The translations under genes and the position numbers were made by a program. A stretch of DNA of 64,000 nucleotides, taken from the NCBI RefSeq assembly GCF_000005505.3, contig NC_016133.3, positions 16,616,001 through 16,680,000 of the forward strand. The letters run 5' to 3'. Position 1 is the stretch's first letter. Each line of letters starts with the position of its first letter. This document shows, piece after piece, positions 1-12,600 of the stretch. The stretch is from Brachypodium distachyon. Taxonomy: Eukaryota > Streptophyta > Magnoliopsida > Poales > Poaceae. The notes beneath the pieces are model-generated. The model made no database searches, had not been told where the DNA came from, and worked only from the letters and a program-made list of their open reading frames with translations.

Positions 1-3000
1 CTTGTAAAAGCCTCTTAGAACACATTAAGATAAATATCAACCTTCCATGCAGAATAGGAGAGTATTGCATCTTCACAGAGAGGTAAAAATTTTAAGGATA
101 CTCTCTTCTCGGTTGACCAACAGCTTGTCTCCCACTTCTAATTCACGGGATCTCCGATCACATAGAGTGGTTTGCCACTGTGGACAACTCAACATGTGGG
201 TCTCATACCCATCTCCTTCGATGCATTATCTATCACATTGCGTGATAGACCCTTTGTGAAGGGATCTGCCAAAAAATTTAGATGTATGGATATAATCCAA
301 CGTAATAACTCCGGAGTTTCTCATTTTTCTGATAGATTTTAATCTCCTCTTCACATGCCTTGAGGACTTCATATTATCCTTAGAACTGTTCAGTTTGATG
401 ATAACAGTTTGATTATCACAGTTCATAAGGATAGCGGGTATTGGTTTTTCAACCAAAGGTAAGTCCATCAAGAGCTGACGAAGCCACTCTGCTTCAACAG
501 TGGCTGTGTCTAATGCTCTGAGTTCCGCTTCCATAGTTGACCTCGTTAAGATGGTCTGCTTGCAAGACTTCCAAGAAACAGCGCCACCACCAAGTGTAAA
601 CACATGTCCACTCGTGGCCTTAATCTCATCGGCATCAGATATCCAGTTTGAATCACTATAACCCTCAAGTACCCTTGATACCCATTATAGTGAATGCCAT
701 AGCTCGCAATGCCTTTTAGATAGCGTAAAACTCTTTCAAGAGCATACCAATGATCATCGCTCGGATTAGAGACAAATCGACTAAGTTTGCGCACAGTGAA
801 AGCGATGTCAGGCCTCGTAGCGCTAGCTAAATACATAAGCGAGCCAATAACTTGAGAGTATCTCAGTTGATCTCTAGCACTTCTTTGATTTTTCCGAAGC
901 AGCACACTAGGATCATATGGGGTAGGAGAAGGCTTGCAGTCTCTATACCCAAAACGACTCAAGATCTTCTCCACATAGTGAGACTGAAGCAAATTAATCC
1001 CACCATCGTCATCTCTCAATAGCTTGATGTTCAAAATAACATCAGCTACTCCAAGATCCTTCATCTCAAAACATCGAGATAAGAAATCTTTGACCTCCTT
1101 GATCACAATGAGGTTGGTTCCAAATATCCGTATGTCATCAACATACAAACAAAGAATAACTCCCTCGCCCCCACCATGGCGATAGTACACACATTTATCG
1201 GCTTCATTCACAACAAAGCCTGCATCAGTTAAGGTTCTTTCAAACTTCTCGTGCCACTGCTTAGGGGCTTGCTTAAGACCATATAAAGATTTCACCAACT
1301 TGCACACCTTTCCTTCTTGACCATCTACTACAAAACCATCTGGCTGCTCCATATAAATTTCCTCATCTAACTCTACATTTAGGAAAGCTGTCTTAACGTC
1401 CATTTGATGAATGAGAAGACCATGCGAGGCAGCCAATGATAGTAGTACTCGAATGGTGGTCAATCTGGCCACTGGTGAGTAAGTATCAAAGAAATCTCCA
1501 CCTTCCTTTTGTGTGTAACCCTTGGCCACAAGCCGTGCCTTATATTACTCAATTGTACCATCAGGTCTAAAATTCTTCTTGAACACCCATTTACATCCTA
1601 CAGTGCACCCATAAGGACGATCAGTTATCTCCCAGGTTCCATTAGCCAAGATAGAGTCCATCTCACTACGGACAGCTTCCTTCCAGTAGTCGGCATCTGG
1701 AGAAGCATAGGCTTCCGAAATGGAACTAGGAGTATCATCCACGAGGTACACAATGAAATCATCACCAAAAGACTTTGCAGTCCTCTGTCTCTTGCTCCTC
1801 TTGGGAGCTTCAATGTCATATTCCTCAATATTTCCAGAGTGTTCGATCGGAATGGTAGGTTCGGGAATTGAAACAAATTCCGGACTAGATGAACTCGACA
1901 TCTCCTGAATTGATGAGCTAGGCTTATCCTTCATAGGAAAGATATTCTGAAAGAAAGTCGCATCATTTGATTCCATAATTGTACCAACATTCATGTTAGG
2001 TACCTCAGATTTTACAATGAGGAATCTATAACCGATGCTATGAAAAACATATCTCAGAAAAACACAATCAACGGTTTTGGGTCCAAGTTTGCGCTTCTTG
2101 GGGATTGACACATTGACTTTCACCAAACAACCCCAAGTTCGTAAGTAAGAGAGTTTTAACTTTTTATTCTCCCATTCTTCAAATGGAGTTATCTCTTTGT
2201 TCTTTGTGGGAGCTCGATTTAGGACATGACATGCGGTCAATATCGCTTCCCCCCACCATGCCTGAGAGAGACCCGATGTGTCTAACATGGCGTTAGCTAA
2301 ATCAGTTAGAGGACGGTTCTTTCTTTCGGCCACCCCGTTTGACTAGGGTGAATAGGGAAGCGTCCTCTCATGGATTATGCCATGTTCCGCACAAAAATAA
2401 TCAAATTCTTGGAAAAATACTCTCCACCACGATCGGACCTGAGCCTCTTGATCTTTCAATCAAGTTGGTTTTCTGCTTCAGCCTTATAGATTTTAAAGAA
2501 ATGCAAGGCCTCATCTTTTGACTTCAGAAGATACACAAAACAGTATCTCGTAGAGTCATCTATCAACGTCATGAAATATCTTTTTCCACCTTTTGTCAAC
2601 ACACCATTCATCTCACAAAGATCCGAATGTATGAGTTCCAATGGTGCCAAATTTCTCACCTCCGCAGTCGTATGAGACTTGCGAAGTTGCTTTGCTTGCA
2701 CACAAACTTGGCACTTAGATCCCTTTACAGAAGTGAAGCTAGGGATTAAACTCATTTTAGCTAGTCGCGTCATGCAAGCAAAATTAATATGACAAAGGCG
2801 TGAATGCCAAACATCTGATTCATTATTGTTGCAAACATGATTCACAACTTTATTACAAACGTCTGACAAAGACAGGCGGAACAAGCCTCCGCACTCATAG
2901 CCTTTACCAACAAAGGTTCCAAATTTAGAAATTACAAATTTATTGGACTCAAAAACAATCTTGTAGCCATCTCGACACAGAAGAGATCCGCTAACAAGAT

Positions 3001-4134
3001 TTTTATTGATGGAGGGCACATGATGAACGTTGCTCAGGCGCACGGTCTTTCCCGAAGTGAACTTCAGGTCGACCGTACCAACACCTCGAACAGAAGCATG
3101 TGAGCCGTTGCCCACCAGCACGGAGAAAGTCCCTGCGACCTGATATGAAGAAAACATGGAAATATCAGCACATACGTGCACGTTGGCACCTGTGTCAATC
3201 CACCACTCAGGAGAATGACATACTGAAAGGATAGTGCGAAATATACCGTACCCAGCATCCTTCATCTCAGTATTAGCGATGACAACATTGGCAGTCTTGC
3301 CGCCCTTCCCATGTTGACGCTTATCAAAGCGCTTTGGGCAGCTTGGGGCCCAATGTTCAGGATCACCACATACATGGCAAGCCCCTTTCTTCTTGTAAGA
3401 CTTCCTCTTGAAGTTGGTAGACTGTGAGGGCTTGTACTTCCCATCAAACTTTGGTTTGCCATCAAACCTGTTCTTGTTCTTGGGTTTGTGGGATTGGGAG
3501 TTATTCTTCTATACGAAGTTGGCACTAGAACCTCCTTCGGTACCTCGAGCACGTGTGTCTTTTGCTCTCGCCTTCTCTTCCACATCATGAGTCCCAATGA
3601 GATCCGTCACGGAAAACTCCCGTCTCTTGTGTTTCAGAGAAGTAGCAAAATGCCTCCATGATGAAAGAAGCTTGGCAATGATGCCTCCAACAACAAACTT
3701 GTCTGGTAACACACAAGTGAAGTGCTCAAGCTCCTTGGCAAGTGACTGTATTTCATGAGCTTGCTCCACAATGGGGCGGTCCTCAACCATCTTATAGTCA
3801 TAGAATTGCTCCATGACATACAGTTCACTTCCAGCGTCGGAGACTCCAAATTTTCTCTCGAGCGCATCCCACATGTCCTTGCCATTGTTAAATGACAGGT
3901 ATGAATCGACAATATTGTCGCCAAGAATGCTGATCAAAGCAGCCTTGAAAGTGGTATCAAGCTTTTGACTCCTCCTCAGCAGGAGTATGGTCTCCCTCAG
4001 GAAGGCCATAGATGGCGTTACAGCAGCTCATGGTCTGAAACCAGAGCACTGCCCTCGCACGCCACCTTTTATAATTGACACCTTCAAACACAGGTGGCTT
4101 CATGGAAGCAGCAAAACCACTTGGGGTAAATTGC

Positions 4135-4392
4135 CTAAAATAAGGTTTTTGGATTGATGGAAATATGAGCAATTTACCACAAGATATAATAGATAAAAAT
4201 AGTGAATAAAACATGTGGAATATTGCAACCATGAATAATTCGGTACCAGAATTAATCAACATAAATAGTGGATAAAACAGGAGTAGATCAAACACAGTAG
4301 TCATGCAAGCATATGAACAAAACACATCTAAGGCAAGAACTAAACATACGAATTGCAGCATGATCTCAAGTATGGGAAACAGTGACACATAC
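4135..4392 (-). other. Putative intron in copia gag, 258 nt and in frame
   Basis: After 13 codons of gag the sequence shows a GTATGT donor at 4392-4391, and before the conserved gag block a T-rich acceptor ending TTTTAG at 4135. The interval is T-rich, unlike the flanking gag. Its length is divisible by three and it holds no stop, so an unspliced transcript is also open and would add 86 mostly hydrophobic residues. This is inferred from sequence only. Confidence 0.45.
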
Positions 4393-4439
4393 GGTGCAGA
4401 GGCGGAACCGCTCGTGTTCCCGTTGCCAGTCATGTTGAT

Positions 4440-5190
4440 GTCGAGGATGTCGTCGACCTCCGCGAAGAAGTCATCGTCGAAGTCCGGTGCGTTCGCGGTG
4501 AAGAGGAAGAAGCCAGTAGTCGCGCGTAGCGCTCCCCAAAAACCTTATCGCCCTTCTCCCGTACAGGACTCAAAGAGGCAGGGTTCTGGAGGCCTACTGT
4601 CCCGACATGCGGTGCACGCCACGAGACAGGATGGGGAAGAACGGAGGTAGCGCAATGCTCTGGAAGGAGAGGAGGCAGGTGCTATTTCTGCGCCCTCTGT
4701 GGAGAGGAGCGACCTCTCTTATATAGGCACAGCAGGCAGACGAACAGGCAACAGAGGGAGGCGAAAACGAAGAGGCAGCAGCCGGAGCGATGCAATAGAA
4801 ACCCACTGACAATTCGTTTCAGCCCGGCTGCAATAAAAACCCACCGACAAATTTGTTTCAGCTTTTGTGCAATCGTTTAGATTAATCCACTCACGCGTGG
4901 CAAAAAAATAGAGAAGCTCTCGGCTCGAGGCATTCCCGCAACCCGCGTGGCGAGGCGTGGCGAGCGGTGGAGGAGGAGCGCGTAGAAGCTCTCTTCTTCT
5001 CATGCTCATATAACAGGTGGAAGAGCCCCCCTTATAAGGTGGTGCAAACTCTCTTCAACTAGCAATGTGGGACTAAACTTTTGTCCCACCTCTTGCTAGG
5101 CATGAATGGGTCAGCATGGGCCTTTGGGATTTTTTCAGGAATTTATTAGACTATAAATTAAATAGTGTCTGGGCCACATAAATTCCAACA
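4440..5190 (-). repeat. 5' LTR and untranslated leader of the copia element (inner LTR border not resolved)
   Basis: The stretch between the LTR start at 5190 and the gag start at 4433 holds a TATATAA box at 4719-4725 on the minus strand followed by a GC-rich leader. I found no clear tRNA-Met primer-binding site, so the LTR/leader border is not assigned. The other LTR is needed to define it. Confidence 0.6.
4719..4725 (-). promoter_or_regulatory. TATA box of copia LTR
   Basis: TATATAA on the minus strand about 290 nt before the gag start, followed by a GC-rich leader. This placement fits the U3/R boundary of a copia LTR. Transcription would start near 4690. Confidence 0.55.
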
Positions 5191-5424
5191 CATTTCATAA
5201 AAGTTGGTGTATTTTATTTCGTTAAGACAAGGTTTTGACCAAAAATTACACTATTAATATGTAACATATATGACACAAAATCATGATTATTAAAAAGAAC
5301 TTTTAAAGACGAATCTATTAATATAAATTTCATGAATGTAAAAACACATATTAATAAAGTTATCATGGGTCAAAGCCTTGTCTTAACAAAACAAAATACG
5401 CCAACCTTTATGAAATGGAGAAAG
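5191..5424. mobile_element. Stowaway-like MITE, left terminus interrupted by the copia insertion
   Basis: The left part (CATTTCATAAAAGTTGG, then a segment ending in AAGACAAGGTTTTGACC) is the inverted complement of the right part ending at 5424, which is followed by TA. The right end continues outward with CTCCATTTCAT-type terminal bases. The left end lacks these, because the copia LTR begins exactly at 5190. Confidence 0.7.
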
Positions 5425-5567
5425 TATAACACACTTGAGGACAAACTGAAGATATTTCAGAGCGTAGTACATTCTAGCAACTAATTTTTTTGTTGCATTG
5501 AATAAGTATATAGCTTTATTTGTAAGCGTGCACATAAATGATAAATGTGCAGCGGCAGAGGCAGAAT

Positions 5568-5670
5568 TTCATTAAGACCCAGCTATTACTTCAAATCACT
5601 AAAATTTCACTAATTTCACATTCATTAAGACCCAGCTATTACTTCAACTCACTAAAATTTCACTAATTTC
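5568..5670. repeat. Two-copy 53-bp tandem repeat
   Basis: A block starting TTCATTAAGACCCAGCTATT at 5568 is repeated at 5621 with one mismatch over 50 bp. It lies upstream of the kinase. The rest of 5425-5880 is AT-rich with nothing recognised. Confidence 0.9.
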
Positions 5671-5889
5671 TTTGTGACCCAGGCTGCCTCTGTACGTGTG
5701 TCATGTGTGGAGAGCCTGTAGTACATAAAAATGTTGCCGGTGCACCGTCGGTTTGGACGTGAGTCCATGGAAAACCGAATACCAATTTACAGAAAAGTCC
5801 TTCACCAGGGCACGAATCACCAAACGCTCCCACTCCTGCAACGCCTGCCGCCCACGCGAGTCTCGCCTTAAATTAAACTCAGTACGGAG

Positions 5890-6583
5890 TAAATAAAACA
5901 CCCGCACTTATTACTCCACTCTCTCTCCCTCTCTCTCTCTCTTCTCCTTTTCATCTTTTCCCCTTCTCCTCTTCTTCGTCCCCAGTCCTCGCCTAGTCGC
6001 CTCCCCACAACCGCCGGCTCCGCGTCCCCCCCCCGCAGCCGCCTCCCTCCGCCGCGGCTCCGCGCGCGCGCCGATCGACCCCCGGATCGACGGAACCCGC
6101 GCGGCGGCGAGGCTCCAACTGGACGCAGCAAGGTGTGCTTCTTTTCCGGTCCCGAAAGGCGGGCGGTCTTGGGGGGGGGGGGGGGGGGGGGGGTAGGGTT
6201 TGGCTCTCTGCTTCGTGTTTCCGCGGGAGCTGTGGAGGGGGCGCGGGGCCTGATTTCGTCCTGGATGTTGTTTTGGGCGCGAGGGGTTCCGTCGAATTAG
6301 GTTGTTGTTGACGGTCTCGCGGCTCGATTTGGTTCATGCAAGGGCGTGGTGTTTGTCTGTTTGGAGTGAAGGCTCACGGTGTTAGGATTATTTTTGGGGT
6401 GTTGTTTCATGGATTAGGGGACCCTCGTCGTGGATTTCGTGGGTTTTGTTGCTGCAGAGTGTCCATTTTTGGGTTGATTTTGTGCTGGCGGTTGTGGCAA
6501 TTGTAGCGCTTGTGTAGGATAAAGGCAAGAGCTTTTATAGCTTATTGGAGTTTCTAATCTCTGTTGGCTTCTCTCTGCTGCAG
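5890..6583 (+). other. Leader of the kinase gene: CT-rich 5' UTR exon and 5' UTR intron (6133-6583)
   Basis: A TAAATAAA box near 5892 is followed by a CT-microsatellite leader (about 5916-5960) and a GC-rich exon ending CAAG at 6132. A GTGTGC donor follows at 6133 and a CTGCTGCAG acceptor ends at 6583, leaving about 85 nt of UTR before the ATG at 6669. The intron carries an uninterrupted run of 23 G at 6171-6193. Leader introns of this sort are common in plant genes; the exact transcription start is inferred. Confidence 0.65.
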
Positions 6584-6668
6584 GTAATCGCCTTTCGGGG
6601 AAACTGTGTGAGGGAGCACGGGAAGAGAGTGAAGAGGCTGCGGAAACTGAGGGTTTGGTTATCCGAAG

Positions 6669-9600
6669 ATGATGGACGGCGCCAAATTCCCTGGGATCAT
6701 TGGCGCCGTGGGTGGTGGCCATGACGGGGGCGTCAACTTCTGTGACATGGCCTACTACCAGAAGCTGGGGGAGGGCTCCACCATGTCCATTGATAGCATG
6801 AACAGCATGCAGACCAGCATGCATGGTGGTTCCATAATGTCGGTGGACAACAGCAGCGTTGGTTCTACCGACTCCCGAACTGGGATGCTTAACCATCCTG
6901 GTCTCAGGGGGCCTGTTGCTGTGGCCAGCTACTCGGTTGGGAACAGCATTTTCCGTCCTGGGCGTGTGTCGCATGCCTTGAGTGATGACGCACTGGCACA
7001 GGCTTTGATGGACACTAGATTCCCGACCGAGACGCTCAAGGATTATGAGGAGTGGACCATTGATTTGGGGAAGCTCCACATGGGGATGCCCTTTGCACAA
7101 GGTGCCTTTGGGAAACTCTACAGGGGAACCTACAACGGAATGGATGTTGCCATTAAGCTTTTGGAGAGGCCGGAGGCTGCCCCTGTGCAAGCTCAGCTGT
7201 TGGAGCAGCAATTTGTGCAAGAAGTTATGATGCTTGCAACATTAAGGCATCCAAATATAGTCAAGTTCATTGGCGCGTGCAGGAAGCCAATGGTCTGGTG
7301 TATTGTCACAGAGTATGCAAAGGGTGGATCTGTTCGGAATTTCTTGACCAGGAGGCAGAACAGATCTGTTCCACTGAAGCTGGCAGTGAAGCAGGCACTA
7401 GATGTTGCACGTGGCATGGCATATGTTCATGGCCTTGGGTTCATCCACAGAGATCTGAAGTCAGACAACCTCTTGATTTCTGGTGATAAATCTATCAAGA
7501 TTGCAGACTTCGGAGTTGCTAGGATTGAAGTAAAGACCGAGGGGATGACACCTGAAACGGGAACATACCGTTGGATGGCTCCGTAAGTTCAACATATATG
7601 TTCGTTATCTTACTTATTTAATTAGTTATACTGCTACTCTAAGTAAGACAGTTATGCTTCATTTCCTTGCATTGCAATCGCTCGGGACCATGAATCCGTA
7701 AGAAGAAAAAAATGAAACTATATATTTGAAAACTCTATTCTGGTTTAAGTGGCACGTATGTTTGATATCAGGACATCTGCAGTTGCTGTTTCTTTCTTTA
7801 TGACATTGGTAGCTGCACAGCCGCATGCATATGTTCTAGTTACGTGCTGTGTAAATGTGTTAGTCGTAATCTCTTACCTTATATAATACTATCCTTCTTT
7901 TTTGCCGTTTTATCCTAGTAACCTAGTCTGTGACACTTGGATTTTTATTTCATTGTGCTACTTGTTTCTATAAATATTTTTTGATTTAGCATTCTCTGAC
8001 AGTGACATGCATGGAATACTTAGTTGCGCTAAAGCATGCGATGATATGCATGTGAAATTTTCTAATGATGCCGTCCAGAATTTTCATTTTACCATTGAAC
8101 ATTTTTGTCTTGTTCTCTCCATCAGAAGCTGACCTGGCAGGTCAATTATTTTTGCATGTAATATAAGAACTCTTCTACTGGAGATGTTATGGTGAATTCT
8201 TTGTGGGTTTAGCAATAGCCAATACTGCTTCTTATTTGAGCATATTCCAAGAGGATACTAATCCAGGAATTCATATATTTTACTTGTCTTTGCTTTAAAT
8301 GTGCCCTGGGTGCTAGTGTGTAACAAGTATTGTTATATAAGGTGTTTGATTGCACCTGTTTCCTTTTGGAAGCATGCATGCAGTAATTCGTCACTTTTTA
8401 CCCCAAGTGGTACCTAAAGTGTAACCATCTTAATAGTATTTAGACTTTAGCTCCAACTCGCGTGTGTCTGTTTATTGAAGATATGTTAGCTGCTAGTACA
8501 TCCCAGCCTGTAATATTTGGTTGGACCTCCAGGATATTTGAAGTTGCTTTTTTTTATTATTACTTTGAGATCAGTGGGAGTATGGTACTATTTAGGCCAT
8601 TCTTTGTATTTCTAAAAAAATGTCGTCTTTCCTGCTTTGACCTATCTTTCTCTTTTTGGCTTTTGATATATAAGGCCATTGTGATAAGCCACTTATAGGA
8701 GAGGGGAATGACTGTTACAGGATAACTTCATTAATACCTATCTGAATTTGGTTCATTTTCTGTGCAGTAGGCACACCAATTAACTTTAATAGATATGTAA
8801 AACTTATCTTCTCTTGCCTGCCTCAAATTATTGATCTGTTGTTTATTGACAAGCTATAGTTACTTCAATTATTTATGTAATGTAATTCTTGCTGCAAATT
8901 CCCCATCTGTGAGTTTTCGCAGGAGTAGATATCCATTTCTGGAAGTCAATAAATGCTAATTGAGGTCTTGTATAAAAGAGTAATTGGAATTTCTGTCTTA
9001 GGCTTCTTTTGTCCATTTATGGAAGTCAATAAATGCTAATTGCAGATCTTGTATAAAAGAGTAATTGGAATTTGTGTCTTAGGCTTCATTTGTCCATTTC
9101 TTTAAGTCAAGTCAATAAATGTGTGATCAATTCACTTAACTATCTGTGGGCCATGCGGGGCGTCAGGGCGTGGGAGGCAAGCCGCTGCCTCCCGGCTCCC
9201 GCTGCCACCGTTCAGCCACAGAGCAGCGGCCTGACCTCCTGAGCCGCCGCTCTCTCCACCAACCGCCAGGGCCAAGGTCTGACCTCCAGCCAGCCTCCTC
9301 CTTCTCCCAGCCCTCCCTCTCCCTGGCTGGCTCCCTCTCCCTAAGACCTGTAATCCCGTCGTAAGGCCTAATCCCTGGCTGGCATCGGCACCGCCAGCTC
9401 CAGACAGAGAAAAGAAGAAGACAGGGAGTAGGCGATGCGTCTGGTGGAGTCTGGAGCTAGAGGTCAGTGCGGAGACTAGGTCGAGCAGCGATCCAGGCCG
9501 GCCCAAGATGCAAATCAGGCCCAACTCTGAAAATACCTGTCATCTTTATAGTTTTTCTTTCTTAATCACTGAACTAATACCTGTATTTGCGTTTTTGCCG

Positions 9601-12600
9601 GAAATCAAGGTAGGGCGGGCGCCCTACCGAGAGCTCCGCCCATGTATCTAGTCTTGGGTGCAATTGTCCACCAGTTATTAAGCCAATATAAGTGTTCATC
9701 TCAGGCTAGAGGCTACATAGAGCTTGTGGCAATATAATTATACAAATACAATATAATATAACTAATACAATTATACAAATACAATATAACTCAACTACTA
9801 ATACTAGTATACTACTCCCTCCGTCCCATATTAAGTGACGTGATATTGCATGTATTTAGACACTTTTTGGATATAGATACATCCATATTTTGGTAAATTT
9901 GAGTCACTTAATATGGGACGGAGGGAGTACAACATATTGCTCAGCAGAGTTGCTGGCTTGCTACAAACGGCTTAGGTGCAGAGCCAGGGGGAGGGGCAGA
10001 GCAGGCAGAGGAGCAGGGCCGCCGGACGACGAGAGCGGCAGCAACAGGTTTTGTGTCGTGGCCACCAGCAGCAGCAATGGATGCGGCCTGGCGAGAGGTC
10101 GCTTGTTGTGGACCCTGAAGAGGCCGTGCGGAGAGATAGGGTTCCACGAACAGAGCACAGACAGAGCCTTATGCTCCCAGTGAAACCTGATAAGTGGGCC
10201 TTTTCACTAGTCGTTCGTCAACAACCCTGACTAGTCAATATTTGTCAATGACTAGTCAGTTGAGCAGTCGATTCGCGAATCGAGTTGAGGTGCTGACTCG
10301 CCATCCAAGTATCAACCTCAAGACTTTGTGTGAGGTGGCAATGGAGCGTATACGAATGGATATCAGCTAAAGTGCTAAACCATATCCTATAGCATATTTC
10401 ATATTGCAGAAAATGTCTGGTTACGAATACAAAATGAATATTAATGGTTACGAATATGGAACGGGTAGCAGAGTGGACATGGTTTGGAACAAATGTGGAG
10501 CGGACAAGGTTTGGTAATAGAAATATTTGGTCAGATATAGCGTAAAAAACAGAGACACTTTTATAGTACACGGTAGACAATTATCACTCAACACTTGGCA
10601 CTAGAGATAATAGCTCCTTATTCCCATAAGCACACACAGATGCACACACACTCGGATAGCCACTGGACAGTGGTTGGATGTTACCTACCTCTACTGGATA
10701 ATATCGAATATGGACGAATACCACTGAAACTGTATTCGTATCTGTTTTCACAACCTGCGGATATCCAGAAATCTTGTCCGAATTAATATCCGGGTTCCTT
10801 CGGGCGGATGGTCGGTCGGAAACTATCTATACCAATTCCACCAAGTAAAGACTAGTCGTGTGACTAGCCGAGCCGTAGATCCATGAATCGAGTCGGGGTG
10901 CTGAGTCGGCATCCAAGTGGTGACCTCAAGACTGGCCGTGTGACTAGTCTCGAGCAACCCTTGGTCATTGTCGTGCCGCAGCCCATGATGGTCACACTAC
11001 TACTTTAGTGTGCTTGTGATCTAATTGGCGTGTAATCGCAAGCTTGCTTCCGAAGCCATGAGGAATCCCATTGCTTTGAAATCGATGAAGTTCGTGTGAC
11101 TTCAACAAGCACCCTCGTGCTAGGGACATCACCTATATAACTGACCTCCTAGCGTTCTCATTAGGTAAAAAAGGAATATTTCTGTCAGCACTCCTAGCCA
11201 TACTTGAATGTCAATTGGCATCAGCAATTCTAGCTATACTTGGCAAGACTTGTTACTGTGTACAGTAACAACTTGGGGAGCAATAATCCTTCCACGAGCA
11301 AGGAAAACCTTGGGGAGGTAGCATGACTCTCCTAGGTAGAAAACTTTGGAACAACATAGGAGAAAACGTCATGCAATACATTCCTATACCAGCCACCATC
11401 ATCAATGGGCTTAGGTGGAAAAGGAAAACTTTCGGTGTGGATAAACTCGAGGGGGCCAAAGGATGTATTGAGAGCCTTGGTGCTTTGAGCTATTAATCAC
11501 AATTGAGCTTGGCATCACCCCAAAAGAAGATGTACGGCTTAGATGCAGCCTAATATTAGCATCTCTAGTAGACCTATGGGCCAAGCTAGGACAACTGATT
11601 TAGGCCCAAAATGAAAAGTTTTTTTTCTACCATAACCTGAGGCTAGCCTACGGCCTTTGTGTCAGGCGACATGCAAATTATATTCATGCTTCATTCAAAA
11701 CACTCGGCAAACCACAATCATGAATTGCTCCATTGCCAGAGTCAACCCGTATCAACTACACCCGTGGCAAATAGTCCCCAAGCTGTTTTTGGAGGTGGTT
11801 TTGCTACTGTGGTGGTGATATGGTGATGATGACTCACTATGTGACGGTTTTAGATGATTAAGTGGTAATTAGGCTTGTATACATCCATGATGCAGAGGCA
11901 GGGTTAATAAAGCTTCCATTTTCTTAAAAAAAGTGGTGTTTTAATTAGTTTCATAGTTTAGGGGTTTACATAAAATACCAACCCTAGCAAAATGTGCTTT
12001 CTCGTACCAAAGCCCAGTTATTGGTGAAATTCATATCCTGCATAATTTCAATATTTCATCTCACTGGGTTTACATGGGGGCTAAAATGGGGTCTGTCATC
12101 ATTTTCTAAAAGAAATTAGATCCTTATTTGGTTCTTTGTGCACAGTAGCAGTTTGCTTACTGGACATTACTTTACCAGAGCAGCTAGTGATGCAAGAGCA
12201 TACTGGACTCTGCTCTTGTTTGTTTTGATAACCTAGCTAGATGTAATTTAGTTAGGTCAGTTGTCAAGCCAGGGAGCAGGCTTATGGTTTAGCTTGTATC
12301 GTACTGGAGCCAAGTTTAAGTCAATCTTTGCTCTTGAGGTATTTGTACGTAGTTTAGACTTGACATTGAGAAATTATATTAATGGCGAAACTGATAAAAC
12401 CATTGAAAATTATCCATAAACTACCAGAAAGAATTATTAATTGGCACTTCCATATAGTGCTAATGATAAAATTCTCCTAAATTTGAGAAGTTATATTAAT
12501 GGCCAAATTGATAAAACCATTGAAAATTATCCATAAACTACTAGAAAAGATTATTAGTTAGTATTTCCATAGTGATAATGATAAACTTTTTCTAAAAGAA

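Larger units (their letters stand above)
1..5190 (-). mobile_element. Degenerate Ty1/copia LTR retrotransposon, 3' end outside window
   Basis: Copia order on the minus strand: gag (about 4433-3509), zinc knuckle (about 3390-3300), protease with DTGA (about 3200), GAG-pre-integrase and integrase core (about 2800-2350), reverse transcriptase with YVDD (about 1150) and RNase H (about 600-230). The 5' end is the LTR start TGTTGGAATT at 5190 read leftward. The reading frame is broken at least seven times: frameshifts near 3960-4010, 2415 and 660, and stops near 3509, 2456, 2343 and 1545. It cannot make a full polyprotein. No second LTR lies in the window; it should lie just left of base 1. The element landed inside the terminal repeat of a MITE at 5191. 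Confidence 0.93.

Noticed and set aside
5868..6337. Arg- and Pro-rich minus-strand frames over the kinase leader
   Set aside because: Low-complexity translation of CT- and G-rich leader and intron sequence; the plus-strand leader exon and intron explain the region.
8932..9120. Repeated units that might suggest a CRISPR-like array
   Set aside because: Units are contiguous without unique spacers, and this is plant nuclear DNA.
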